This document shows positions 7,852-16,454 of a stretch of 64,000 nt of DNA, piece after piece. This DNA comes from Prosthecobacter sp. (GTDB lineage Bacteria; Verrucomicrobiota; Verrucomicrobiia; Verrucomicrobiales; Verrucomicrobiaceae). The notes beneath the pieces are model-generated. The model did no database searches, had not been told where the DNA came from, and saw only the letters and a program-made list of their open reading frames with translations. The DNA is taken from positions 62,001 through 126,000 of the forward strand of contig JAIPJY010000007.1 in NCBI GenBank assembly GCA_021733925.1. Direction: 5' to 3'. The position numbers and the translations under genes were made by a program. Every line of letters starts with the position of its first letter. Within the stretch, counting starts at the first letter, position 1.

Positions 7852-9225
7852 ATGCCCAGCGCCCACGCTCCCCTGTCCCGCCGCCGCTTTCTCGGCAGCA
7901 CGGCCATGGGCTTGTCCAGCGTGGCGTTGTCAGATCTCATGGCGGATTCGCAACCGCATTTCCCTGCAAAGGCCAAGCGCGTCATCTGGCTTTTCATGCA
8001 CGGCGGGCCGAGCCACGTCGATCTCTTTGACCCAAAGCCCGAACTCATCCGCCACGCAGGCAAGCCTTTGCCAGACAGCTATGGCGCCGTCGAGACACGC
8101 CGCAAGGTCGCGCAAAATCCGCTGCTCGCGCCCGTCAAACCCTTCCGCAAATACGGCCAGAGCGGCATCGAGGTCAGTGACTTCCTCCCGCACATGGCGG
8201 AACTGGCGGATGAAATGTGCGTCATCCGCAGCTGCCATGGCGATAGCGTGAATCATCCGCAGTCCGTCTATCAGATGAACACCGGCTCCATCCAGATGGG
8301 CAAGCCGAGCATGGGCAGCTGGGTGTCCTATGGACTCGGCTCAGAAAACACGGATATGCCGGCCTTCGTCGTCATGCCGGATCCCGGGGGCGGCCTCAAA
8401 GGCGGACCACCCGCCTGGGGCAGCGGCTTCCTGCCAGCCACCTATCAGGGCACCACCATGCGCGCCGGCGGCAATCCCATCCTGGATCTGCAAGGGCCGC
8501 ACAGCACCGCACGCCAGCGCGCCACGCTGGATCTCATCCAGCAGATGAATGCGCAGCATCTCGCGCAACACGCCGCCGACAGCGAACTCGACGCCCGCAT
8601 CCGCAGCTACGAGCTCGCCTTCCGCATGCAAAGCGCTGCACCGGAAGCCGTGGACATCTCACGCGAGACCGAGGCCACGAAAAAACTCTACGGCATCGAC
8701 GACGCCACCACGAAAGAGTTCGGCACCCGCTGCCTGCTGGCACGGCGCATGATCGAGCGCGGCGTGCGCTTCGTGCAGCTCTACTCCGGCGATACCAATG
8801 GCTGGGACGCACACGAAAACGTGCTCAAGAACCACACCGACTACTGCGCCCGTACCGACAAACCCGTGGCCGGTCTCCTGCGAGATCTCAAACAGCGCGG
8901 CCTGCTGGAGGACACCCTCGTCATCTGGGGCGGTGAATTCGGCCGCATGCCCATGAGCGAAAAAGGCGTGGGCCGCGATCACAACCCCTGGGGCTTCACC
9001 ACCGTGCTCATGGGTGCCGGTGTGAAGCACGGCCACATCCACGGTGCCACCGATGAATTCGGCCTGCGCGCCGCCCAGGACAAAGTCCACATCCACGATC
9101 TCCACGCCACCATCCTCCACCTCCTCGGCCTCGATCACGAGCGCCTCACCTTCCGCCTCAACGGCCTCGATCAGAAACTGACCGGTGTGGAAGGCAGCGA
9201 TGTCGTGAAGGGAATCCTTGCCTAA
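7852..9225 (+). CDS. DUF1501 protein, Tat-exported
   Basis: A 457-residue member of the DUF1501 family, abundant in Planctomycetota and Verrucomicrobiota and related to alkaline-phosphatase-fold sulfatase-like proteins. Residues 8 to 30 hold a twin-arginine signal (SRRRFLGSTAMGLSSVAL). The family hallmark near the mature N-terminus, VIWLFMHGGPSHVDLFDPKP, is intact. Later family segments are GDTNGWDAHENVLKNHTDYC and VIWGGEFGRMPMSE. ATG 7852 puts the Tat motif at the usual position. The usual partner, a DUF1549/DUF1553 protein, follows at 9449, but here it is downstream rather than upstream. The biochemical role is not established for the family; polysaccharide breakdown has been suggested from genome context. 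Confidence 0.92.
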   Translation: MPSAHAPLSRRRFLGSTAMGLSSVALSDLMADSQPHFPAKAKRVIWLFMHGGPSHVDLFDPKPELIRHAGKPLPDSYGAVETRRKVAQNPLLAPVKPFRKYGQSGIEVSDFLPHMAELADEMCVIRSCHGDSVNHPQSVYQMNTGSIQMGKPSMGSWVSYGLGSENTDMPAFVVMPDPGGGLKGGPPAWGSGFLPATYQGTTMRAGGNPILDLQGPHSTARQRATLDLIQQMNAQHLAQHAADSELDARIRSYELAFRMQSAAPEAVDISRETEATKKLYGIDDATTKEFGTRCLLARRMIERGVRFVQLYSGDTNGWDAHENVLKNHTDYCARTDKPVAGLLRDLKQRGLLEDTLVIWGGEFGRMPMSEKGVGRDHNPWGFTTVLMGAGVKHGHIHGATDEFGLRAAQDKVHIHDLHATILHLLGLDHERLTFRLNGLDQKLTGVEGSDVVKGILA

Positions 9226-9235
9226 ATGACGAATG
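9224..9235 (-). repeat. Dispersed CATTCGTCATTT repeat, copy 3 (inverted)
   Basis: The reverse complement of the 12-mer at 6661-6672 begins within the TAA stop of the DUF1501 gene and supplies the ATG of the next small frame. Confidence 0.55.
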
Positions 9236-9439
9236 AGCACTGCTGATAAAATAGCTGCGGTAAGTTTGTGCTATGCACTGGGCAGTGTCGCGGTCTTGGT
9301 AGGATGGAAAAATCCTGATTGGGCCTACCGGCCTAGTTCACATCAGGTCCAGTTGTTTGGACGCAACCTTGTCAGGCTCTTTCATTTCATGCTCGGCCTG
9401 ACGTTACTTATACTCTCCACGTTCTTCCTGTTCGCCTGA
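9233..9439 (+). CDS. Small membrane protein between DUF1501 and DUF1549 genes
   Basis: A 68-residue protein with two hydrophobic segments: residues 7 to 24 (IAAVSLCYALGSVAVLVG) and the C-terminal 20 residues (FHFMLGLTLLILSTFFLF). A charged, tryptophan-containing loop lies between. It starts 7 bases after the DUF1501 stop and ends 9 bases before the DUF1549 start, so it would sit inside that operon. I do not recognise the family. The composition is AT-richer than its neighbours. Confidence 0.55.
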   Translation: MSTADKIAAVSLCYALGSVAVLVGWKNPDWAYRPSSHQVQLFGRNLVRLFHFMLGLTLLILSTFFLFA

Positions 9440-9448
9440 TACATTTAC

Positions 9449-11233
9449 ATGACCTTTAAGCTCACAGTGATGAATGCATTCCGCTTTTTGCGTCTGGCAG
9501 AAATGCAGTCATGGCTGCGTGCTTCCATTCTGCTGTTGCTTATCGCAGGCCGTGCCCACGCCGTCTCCATCCACGCCTCCTCCGATCCCGTGAAGGACGA
9601 GCGTCCCATCAAGTCTGAGGACAAGGAACACTGGTCCTTCAAGCCACTCCAAATCACACCCGGCAACACAGGCATCGACGATCTCGCCCAGCCTTCATCC
9701 CCTCCCGCAGATCCCGCCACCCTCATCCGCCGCCTCACCTTCGATCTCACCGGCCTGCCACCCACTCCCGAAGAAGTCACCGCCTTCAAGGATTCCGCAC
9801 TCCGCACTCCGAATTCCGCATTCGAGTCGCTCGTGGACAAACTGCTCGCCTCCCCACGCTACGGCGAGCACTGGGCCCAGTGGTGGCTCGACCTCGCTCG
9901 CTACGCGGACACCGACGGCTTCGAATACGACGCCGAACGCAACCGCGCCTGGCAGTACCGCGACTGGGTCATCGACGCTCTCAATCGCGACATGCCCTTC
10001 GATGCCTTCGTGCAGCATCAGATCGCCGGAGATTTGATGGGGGACGAAATCGCCACCGGCTTCCTCTTCTCCTGCCCGGACATGCCCGACCTCAACAATC
10101 AAAGCGAGCGCCGCCACGTCCTGCTCAATGACATCGCCACCACCGTCGGCGCGGTCGGTCTCGGCCTCACCGTCGGCTGCGCGCAGTGTCACGATCATCC
10201 CTACGACCCCATCAGCCAGGCCGACTTCTACCGACTGCGCGCCTTCTTTGACAACACCGTGCTGACCAAAACCAGCAAGCCCCTCGGCCCCGCCGTCCGC
10301 GTCTGGACCGAAGGCATTCCCGCCAGCACCGTCTTTGTGCGTGGCGACTTCAAGCGCCCCGGCCCCGAAATCCAGCCCGCCATTCCCCGCCTCTTCGGCG
10401 CCACACCCGCCAAGGCCGACCGCACCACACTCGCGCAATGGCTCGCCAGCAAGGACAACGCCCTCTTCCTCCGCACCATGGCCAATCGCCTCTGGCAGCA
10501 GCACTTCGGCAAACCGCTCGCCGCCATTCCCGGAGATCTCGGTCATCAGGGCGAAGCCCCCACCAATCCCGCCCTGCTCGACTGGCTGGCCGCCGAACTG
10601 CCACGCCAAAACTGGAGCCTCAAGCGCCTGCACAAGGTCATCGTCATGTCGCAGACCTATCAGCAAAAAGCCACCACCCCCACGCGCCTCACCGGCGAAA
10701 TGCTGCGCGATGCCATGCTCAGCGTCAGCGGCCAGCTCAATCTCAAAACCGGCGGCCCCGGCGTGAAACTCCCGCTGCCAAAAGAAATCACCAGCACCCT
10801 GATCAAGAGCCAGGGCGAAGCCACCAAGGACGTGACCGAGCACACCCGCCGCAGCATCTACACCTTCGCCCGGCGCAATCTGCGCCACCCGCTCTTCGAG
10901 CTCTTTGACCGCCCGGACGCCCAAATCTCCTGCGCCCGGCGCAATGCCTCCACCACCGCCCCGCAGGCTCTCATGCTGCTCAATTCCGACTTCGCCCACA
11001 GCATCGCCGCAAAGATCGCCGCGCAATTGAATGCGCAGCATGGCTCCGATGCCACCGCCCTCATCACCGCCGCCACACTGCGCTGCCTCTCCCGCCAGCC
11101 CACGCCCCAGGAGATCGAGATCGGCCAGAAGTTCCTGCAAAAACAAACCGCGCTCACTCCCGGCTTCCGCGAGGCTCTGGCAGACTACTGCCTTGCCCTG
11201 CTGAACTCGAACGAGTTTGTGTATGTGGACTGA
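9449..11233 (+). CDS. DUF1549/DUF1553 protein, secreted
   Basis: A 594-residue protein. It has an N-terminal signal sequence (SWLRASILLLLIAGRAHA at about residues 25-42). A DUF1549 domain follows (TLIRRLTFDLTGLPPTPEEV, SPRYGEHWAQWWLDLARYAD), then a CAQCHDHPYDPISQADFY segment with a CxxCH heme-type motif, and then DUF1553 (TMANRLWQQHFGKPL, RSIYTFARRNLRHPLFELFD, TTAPQALMLLNSDF). It is shorter than many members, which are often 800-1000 residues and carry an extra N-terminal cytochrome-like PSCyt1 domain, absent here. The gene follows DUF1501, which reverses the common order. A CCGCA-rich tandem repeat at 9792-9824 lies inside the coding frame. Confidence 0.9.
   Translation: MTFKLTVMNAFRFLRLAEMQSWLRASILLLLIAGRAHAVSIHASSDPVKDERPIKSEDKEHWSFKPLQITPGNTGIDDLAQPSSPPADPATLIRRLTFDLTGLPPTPEEVTAFKDSALRTPNSAFESLVDKLLASPRYGEHWAQWWLDLARYADTDGFEYDAERNRAWQYRDWVIDALNRDMPFDAFVQHQIAGDLMGDEIATGFLFSCPDMPDLNNQSERRHVLLNDIATTVGAVGLGLTVGCAQCHDHPYDPISQADFYRLRAFFDNTVLTKTSKPLGPAVRVWTEGIPASTVFVRGDFKRPGPEIQPAIPRLFGATPAKADRTTLAQWLASKDNALFLRTMANRLWQQHFGKPLAAIPGDLGHQGEAPTNPALLDWLAAELPRQNWSLKRLHKVIVMSQTYQQKATTPTRLTGEMLRDAMLSVSGQLNLKTGGPGVKLPLPKEITSTLIKSQGEATKDVTEHTRRSIYTFARRNLRHPLFELFDRPDAQISCARRNASTTAPQALMLLNSDFAHSIAAKIAAQLNAQHGSDATALITAATLRCLSRQPTPQEIEIGQKFLQKQTALTPGFREALADYCLALLNSNEFVYVD
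9792..9824 (+). repeat. Simple tandem repeat inside the DUF1549 coding sequence
   Basis: The words TTCCGCACTCCGCACTCCG and AATTCCGCATTCG form degenerate 7-9-base repeats. They resemble the intergenic repeats of this genome. They encode SALRTPNSAFE, a stretch between the TPEEVTAF and LVDKLLASPRYGE family blocks. Confidence 0.5.
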
Positions 11234-11236
11234 ACT

Positions 11237-11650
11237 ATGAACGAACCACCTTCCAACAGCGGTGCCTTCATCGCCAAGCTCGGAGCCTGGCTGCAGCTCG
11301 GACTGATCTTCGGCGTCGCCGGCACGGTGAGCGCCATGAGAAAAACCTTCCAAGAAATCGGCTCTGCTGGCACCAGCGATCCGACCATCCTCAGCGGAGC
11401 CATCGGCGAAGTCCTCTACACCACGTTTGCAGGCCTGGCGGTCTCACTGGTTGGCATCATCCTTGTCAGCATTGCCATCACCGCCTGCCACTATCGCGCC
11501 GTGTGGATGTTCTGGTTCCTCTGCCTCTACGGCGGCCTCATCATCTTCAGTGGCTTCCTGCCCTTCGGCCTGTTCTTCCTCATCTACGGCCTGACGAAGA
11601 AGGATGAATTTCTGCGCCCAGCCCCAAGCCAGGAGCCTGGCCGACTTTAG
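11237..11650 (+). CDS. MotA/TolQ/ExbB-like small membrane protein
   Basis: A 137-residue protein with three or four hydrophobic segments. The first two are linked by TVSAMRKTFQEIG, then SDPTILSGAIGEVLYTTFAG followed by LAVSLVGIILVSIAIT. This matches the conserved two-helix core of the MotA/TolQ/ExbB proton-channel family (ADPxxLAxGIxEALxTTAxGL). It lacks the family's large cytoplasmic loop and has a C-terminal pair of helices instead. It starts 3 bases after the DUF1549 gene and is probably in the same operon. A role in energising envelope transport is inference; no ExbD/TolR partner is adjacent. Confidence 0.6.
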   Translation: MNEPPSNSGAFIAKLGAWLQLGLIFGVAGTVSAMRKTFQEIGSAGTSDPTILSGAIGEVLYTTFAGLAVSLVGIILVSIAITACHYRAVWMFWFLCLYGGLIIFSGFLPFGLFFLIYGLTKKDEFLRPAPSQEPGRL

Positions 11651-11779
11651 ACTCGGCAAGGTTCGCTGACTGGGAAAACGTGTAGCACTAGGCGCCACGC
11701 AATCTATAGATTCAATAGCGAGTCAAGCCACTTGAATGTCGGGGCTAATGGTGAATCTTAGGTGTTCCCATCGAACCTC

Positions 11780-12754
11780 ATGCCCAAACTCGATCTCAGC
11801 CCCTACCCCGACACCCCCACGGCGCGGTTGGAGTTGGTTGAGTTTCTGAACCGGCAGCTCCCACCGCAGAACGGCCCCCGCTGGGAACAGCGCCTGCGCC
11901 TTTGGTGGGATGAAAACCCCGCCGCCGCGATCAACCCAGAACGCGGACGCTGGGTACATTCGGAAGGGCGCTTGGTGGCCTATGGCGGCTCCATCCCCGC
12001 CCTGCATGCCTGGCAGGAACGGATCTGCCAGACGGTGTACGCCACCACCTTCTGCATGGACGGGCAGTTCCCCAAAGCAGCGGCCATGGTCTTCCTGCAG
12101 CAGCGCGAGATTGCAGCGCAGCGCATGATCATCCACTCCACCCCCAGCCCCCGTGTCCAGGAGGCCTTGCACAAGATGGGCGCACGGGCGGAGCAGACCG
12201 TGACCCGCTACTTTTTCCCCGCCGGACTCGCCTCCCGCCTGCGCGGCCATACCTGGTGGCCCTCGCTACCTACGGACAAGCGAGTGGTGACCGATCCCGC
12301 CGAGGTCACCGCCATCCCACGCCCCTACCAGCGTGCAGACCGCATCGAGAAATGGATCACCCCCGAGTACTTGCGGTGGTATTGCCGCGCCACCACGCGC
12401 GAGCATCATTTCCTCGGTCTCGTAGATGCCGCAGGCGTGCTCAGCTCCTACCTCATCATCACCCCCCGGCTCGTGCGCGGCCTGCACGGCTGGGATGTGC
12501 TGGAAAGCTTCACCACCCAGGAGGACCGCTCCGATCTGTATGCCCTGATCGGCCTCCTCGTCAAAGAACCCGGCATCCTCCCCGGCGGCGCCGTCCTCGT
12601 CACCGCCGCCGCCTTCCCCGACGACCTCACCTGGGCCCATCCCCCCGCTCTCCTCTGCCGCAACCAGCACGTCTGCCACTTCTTCCTTTTCCCCGAAGCC
12701 CTCCGTCAGGCCCCTAAGCACACCATCATGGCCGAAGGAGATCTGGGGTTGTGA
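11780..12754 (+). CDS. Hypothetical GNAT-like protein
   Basis: A 324-residue soluble protein without signal peptide. Its first half has a GNAT-like layout: WWDENPAAAINPERGRWVHS, then GRLVAYGGSIPALHAW (strand-turn-strand), then a CQTVYATTFCMDGQFPKAAA region where acetyl-CoA would bind, and MVFLQQREIAAQRMIIHSTP. The second half (TPEYLRWYCRATTREHHFLG, SYLIITPRLVRGLHGWDVLE) resembles a second GNAT-type fold as in tandem-GNAT proteins. The function is unknown. ATG 11780 is preferred to the in-frame TTG-type start at 11762. It is followed by an AT-rich intergenic region. Confidence 0.65.
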   Translation: MPKLDLSPYPDTPTARLELVEFLNRQLPPQNGPRWEQRLRLWWDENPAAAINPERGRWVHSEGRLVAYGGSIPALHAWQERICQTVYATTFCMDGQFPKAAAMVFLQQREIAAQRMIIHSTPSPRVQEALHKMGARAEQTVTRYFFPAGLASRLRGHTWWPSLPTDKRVVTDPAEVTAIPRPYQRADRIEKWITPEYLRWYCRATTREHHFLGLVDAAGVLSSYLIITPRLVRGLHGWDVLESFTTQEDRSDLYALIGLLVKEPGILPGGAVLVTAAAFPDDLTWAHPPALLCRNQHVCHFFLFPEALRQAPKHTIMAEGDLGL

Positions 12755-13040
12755 TTTGTTGAAGTGAACAATCGTGAAACTCCAAATCCCCATCCCACGG
12801 GATCAGGTTACGGAGCCGCCTCTTGCTCCATGGAAGCGCGCCCGTTCTCAACAACGTCGCCATCCACTAAAACCAGCGTAAAACTCAATATTTTCATCTT
12901 TTACATTACGTATATATCCCTCCTGCTCGCATATATCGATCTATTCCCTTGAACATTTTTGAACGTTTGATATAAATTCATCTAATAACCCCGACTACCG
13001 CTGCGCCAATGCATCTGTGGTATAAAACTCACGGGAGCAC
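12755..13040. other. AT-rich intergenic region upstream of the metallopeptidase operon
   Basis: This 286-base region drops sharply in GC after about 12870 (runs such as TATATATCCC and ATATATCGAT) compared with flanking genes. Apart from the promoter candidate at 12949-12976 I see no gene. A 62-codon plus-strand frame here has no family character. Confidence 0.5.
12949..12976 (+). promoter_or_regulatory. Candidate sigma70-type promoter for the metallopeptidase operon
   Basis: TTGAAC at 12949-12954 and TATAAA at 12971-12976 are separated by 16 bases. They lie about 70 bases before the start codon, in a locally AT-rich stretch. A GGGAG Shine-Dalgarno-like sequence follows at 13033-13037. Confidence 0.4.
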
Positions 13041-13046
13041 ATGCTT

Positions 13047-14957
13047 ATGAAGACGACTCCGAAACGAAGGGTGGAACACACTCCGCCGAGCCGCAAATTA
13101 CGCGGTTATTCCTTCGACCCCAGTCTCTCTGCCAAAATGGAGACCGCCTTCATCAACGAGCGTATCTTCAGCATCCCCTGGGAGGAACTCAATCCAGGAC
13201 CTGTGGGTGAGTATGTGGAGGTGATCGATGTGGACCCTGCCAGCGGCTGCTTTTATGAACCCGTGGATTTGAGCCATCCTCATTTGCTCGCACAGGATGG
13301 ATTGCCAGCCTCCGCAGCGAATCCCCAGTTTCACCAACAGATGGTTTACGCCGTCGTCATGACGACAATCAAAAACTTCGAGCGCGCCATCGGGCGGCCG
13401 GTCCTTTGGTCAGACCGCACGATTGGTGACATGGGCAAGTCATACAGGGCGATGACGACCGAGGATTGGGAGGCGACATACGTGCAGCGTCTGGCGGTTT
13501 ATCCCCATGCTCTGCGTGAGGCGAACGCGTATTATTCCCCCTCCAAAAAGGCGCTTCTGTTTGGCTATTTCCCGGCTTCGGAAATGGGCGATCCAGCAGT
13601 CTATCCGGGCGGCATCGTGTTTGGCTGCCTTTCCCATGACATCATCGCGCATGAGACGGCACACGCCATTCTGGACGGAATCCATCCTCGTTTCATGGAG
13701 GTGACCCAACCGGACGGCCTGGCCTTTCATGAGGCCTTTGCAGACATCGTGGCGATGTTTCAGCACTTCACCTTCCTCGAAGTCGTGCGGCATCAGATCG
13801 CCAAGACCAGAGGCGACATGGGCATGAACAACCTCATGGGCGAACTCGCGCAGGAGTTTGGCAGAGCTACGGGAAATCACGGCTCACTGCGCAGCGCCCT
13901 TGGCCAGGTGGACAAGGCCACCGGAAAGTGGCAGCGCAAAACGCCTGATCCCAGCCGCTACCAGACGGAGATGGAGCCTCACGATCGCGGGGCCATCCTC
14001 GTCTCCGCTGTGTTTGATGCCTTCGTGTCCATTTACGAATCCCGCATCGCTGACTTGCGCCGCATCGCCAGCGGAGGCACCGGCGTTCTCGTGGAGGGTG
14101 AATTGCACCCGGACCTCGTGAACCGTCTGGCTGACGAAGCGGTCAAATCCGCCCAGCATGTGCTGACCATGTGCATCCGCGCCTTGGATTACTGCCCCCC
14201 GGTCGACATTGATTTTGGCGACTATTTACGCGCATTGATCACGGCAGATCGTGACGTGATGCTGCATGACACGCGGGGCTACAGGCTTGCCTTCATCGAT
14301 GCATTCCGCCAGCACGGAATCTATCCGCGCAAGCTCCGCTCCCTCTCGGAGGAGAGCCTGACGTGGGACCGTGCGCATGAGATCAATAAATACGAAAAAT
14401 TGGCGCAACTCGGGGAGGTTCTGCAGGGCTTTTACAAAGATCTAAGCGTAGACAAGGACCGCAAGACACGCTGGAAAAACACACGCAGGCAGCGCGCAGC
14501 CCTGCATGAGCATCTGCGCTCAAAATTCTGGGATGAATTCAGTGATGCCAAGCTGCAGGAAATCACCGGGTTGGATTTCAGCATCACCAGAGCAAGCCGT
14601 GGCGAGGATGTGGTACGTTTCGAAGTTCATGCCATGTGGCCGGTGCAGCGGCAGCGGCTGGATGGGTCGGTGCTCAACCAGGTGATCTTCACCATTCTTC
14701 AGCACAAGCCCATGGAAGGGCCTCGTTCGCAGGAAATCTGGGGAGGCTGCACCTTCATCGTGGACTTGGGCCACGAAAATCCTGAGCAGGCGATCCGCTA
14801 TGTCATCCGCAAACCTCTTTACTACAAGGATCCGAAGGGAAGCCGCATTGAGCGCGCACAAAACTGGGCCAAGGACCCCGCCATGATGTCACTCGCCTCC
14901 ACTTACGGCATGGATGCGGGCGAAGAGCCCTTTGCGATGCTGCACGCAGAACATTGA
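13047..14957 (+). CDS. Gluzincin-like zinc metallopeptidase (HETAH), first gene of a three-gene operon
   Basis: A 636-residue protein without signal peptide. Residues near 202-206 hold the zinc motif HETAH (context HDIIAHETAHAILDG). About 23 residues later LAFHEAFADIVAMFQHF supplies the third ligand Glu and the following Asp, the arrangement of thermolysin-type (M4-like) gluzincins. It lacks the propeptide and secretion signal normal for M4 enzymes, so it should act inside the cell. The C-terminal 200 residues have no family I recognise. ATG 13047 is favoured over ATG 13041 because GGGAG at 13033-13037 is then 9 bases away. It is followed 12 bases later by a metallo-beta-lactamase-fold gene and then a Tle1-like hydrolase; see findings. 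Confidence 0.8.
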   Translation: MKTTPKRRVEHTPPSRKLRGYSFDPSLSAKMETAFINERIFSIPWEELNPGPVGEYVEVIDVDPASGCFYEPVDLSHPHLLAQDGLPASAANPQFHQQMVYAVVMTTIKNFERAIGRPVLWSDRTIGDMGKSYRAMTTEDWEATYVQRLAVYPHALREANAYYSPSKKALLFGYFPASEMGDPAVYPGGIVFGCLSHDIIAHETAHAILDGIHPRFMEVTQPDGLAFHEAFADIVAMFQHFTFLEVVRHQIAKTRGDMGMNNLMGELAQEFGRATGNHGSLRSALGQVDKATGKWQRKTPDPSRYQTEMEPHDRGAILVSAVFDAFVSIYESRIADLRRIASGGTGVLVEGELHPDLVNRLADEAVKSAQHVLTMCIRALDYCPPVDIDFGDYLRALITADRDVMLHDTRGYRLAFIDAFRQHGIYPRKLRSLSEESLTWDRAHEINKYEKLAQLGEVLQGFYKDLSVDKDRKTRWKNTRRQRAALHEHLRSKFWDEFSDAKLQEITGLDFSITRASRGEDVVRFEVHAMWPVQRQRLDGSVLNQVIFTILQHKPMEGPRSQEIWGGCTFIVDLGHENPEQAIRYVIRKPLYYKDPKGSRIERAQNWAKDPAMMSLASTYGMDAGEEPFAMLHAEH

Positions 14958-14969
14958 ACCTTCAAATCT

Positions 14970-16454
14970 ATGGCCACCAAAGCAACCAAGCCCAAAGCGA
15001 ATAAGCCTGCCAATGACTTCCGCGTGCGCATCCGCATGTATCAGCATGGGCTGGGAGACTGCTTTTTGCTGAGCTTTCCCAAGGGAAAAACACAGTGCGT
15101 ACACGTGATGATCGACTGCGGCGTTGTTCTCGGGACAAGCGAACCGGGAGCCGTGATGACCAAGGTGGCCGAGGACATCAGGAAAACGACGGGAGGAAAG
15201 GTGGACGTGCTGGTGATCACGCACGAGCACTGGGACCATTTGTCCGGCTTCGACTCCGCCCAGGCTCGGGCGGTTTTTGAGAAAATTGAATTTGGCACGC
15301 TTTGGCTGGCCTGGACAGAGGATGAAAACAATCCGCTGGCCAACCGTCTCCGTGCCGAAAGGGAGAAAAAGAAAGCAGCGGCCAAGGCTGCCAAGGAAGC
15401 ATCCGAAAAACGGGGCCTCAAAACACAGGCGGCACGCATGGCCGGAGTGCTTGGCTTTTTTGGTGCCAAAGCCGCCGGCGCTGGCGATGAAGAAGATGCT
15501 GGCGGCACAGCGGGTGCGCTAAATTTTCTCAAAGCGAAATGCCCCCCGACGATACTCGAGACCGGAGGGAAACCCTTTTCCATTCCCGGCGTGAACGGGG
15601 TGCGTGTGTATGTGCTGGGCCCGCCATTGGACAGCGATGCCATGAAAAAAACAAACCCTTCCAAGGATGAGGGGTATGCCATGGGGGGCGAGGCAATCGG
15701 GCTCACGGATGCGTTCCTCGCGGCATTTGATCCCAACGACGAACTCGCGCAGCCTTTCGCTCCGTCGTTGCGCATGCCGGTGAAGGAACTCAAGACACGG
15801 CAGGCGGTGAAGATAAACGGAATCATCTCAGGAATCGACGGATATGCTAACACGGAGAACCAGTGGCGAAACATTGACGATGCGTGGCTGGCCATGGGCG
15901 AACGACTGGCTCTGCAGCTCGACAACGCCACCAACAACACCAGCCTCGTTCTCGCCTTTGAACTTGAGGACTCCAATGATGTGCTGCTGTTTGTAGGCGA
16001 CGCACAGGCGGGAAACTGGCGCTCATGGGATGACTGCGAATGGACGGTGAAAGACAAAGATGGCGAAAGCCGCGAGGTAACCGCCGCCGATCTGCTGCTG
16101 CGCACGGTCTTTTACAAAGTCGGCCATCACGGCAGCCACAATGCCACCCTGAGAGAAAAGGGGCTTGAGCGCATGAACAGCCGTCGTCTGGCCGCCGTCA
16201 TTCCGGTGGACACCCGCGTGGCGCACGAAGTCAAGGGCTGGGACCATATGCCGCTGCCCGCCATCCGTGAGCGCCTGGAGCAGAAGTGCGCCGTGGTTTT
16301 TCAATCAGACATGGCGCCCTCCGTCATGAAAAATGCACCCGAAATGCGCTGGAAGGAGTCAGTGGAAAAGTTCGATGTCCGCATGAAGAGCAAGACCACG
16401 AAGAAAGTGGAGACCGTGAGAAAGCAGAGCCTGTACACCGATTACTTCCTATGA
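14970..16454 (+). CDS. Metallo-beta-lactamase-fold hydrolase, ComEC/Rec2-like
   Basis: A 494-residue protein. After a lysine-rich N-terminus, residues 22-50 form the first strands (RMYQHGLGDCFLLSFPKGK, MIDCG). The metal motif HxHxDH is at residues 85-90 (VITHEHWDHLSGF). Further metal-site elements are LLFVGDAQAGN and KVGHHGSHN, as in ComEC C-terminal and related MBL hydrolases. A lysine/alanine-rich helical insert occupies about residues 120-170. No transmembrane segment is seen, so it is a soluble hydrolase, perhaps acting on a phosphodiester or nucleotide. It overlaps the next gene by ATGA (16451-16454), which implies translational coupling. Confidence 0.88.
   Translation: MATKATKPKANKPANDFRVRIRMYQHGLGDCFLLSFPKGKTQCVHVMIDCGVVLGTSEPGAVMTKVAEDIRKTTGGKVDVLVITHEHWDHLSGFDSAQARAVFEKIEFGTLWLAWTEDENNPLANRLRAEREKKKAAAKAAKEASEKRGLKTQAARMAGVLGFFGAKAAGAGDEEDAGGTAGALNFLKAKCPPTILETGGKPFSIPGVNGVRVYVLGPPLDSDAMKKTNPSKDEGYAMGGEAIGLTDAFLAAFDPNDELAQPFAPSLRMPVKELKTRQAVKINGIISGIDGYANTENQWRNIDDAWLAMGERLALQLDNATNNTSLVLAFELEDSNDVLLFVGDAQAGNWRSWDDCEWTVKDKDGESREVTAADLLLRTVFYKVGHHGSHNATLREKGLERMNSRRLAAVIPVDTRVAHEVKGWDHMPLPAIRERLEQKCAVVFQSDMAPSVMKNAPEMRWKESVEKFDVRMKSKTTKKVETVRKQSLYTDYFL

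Noticed and set aside
12764-12952. 62-codon plus-strand frame in the AT-rich spacer
   Set aside because: The hydrophobic C-terminus comes from AT-rich sequence; no ribosome binding site or family similarity.
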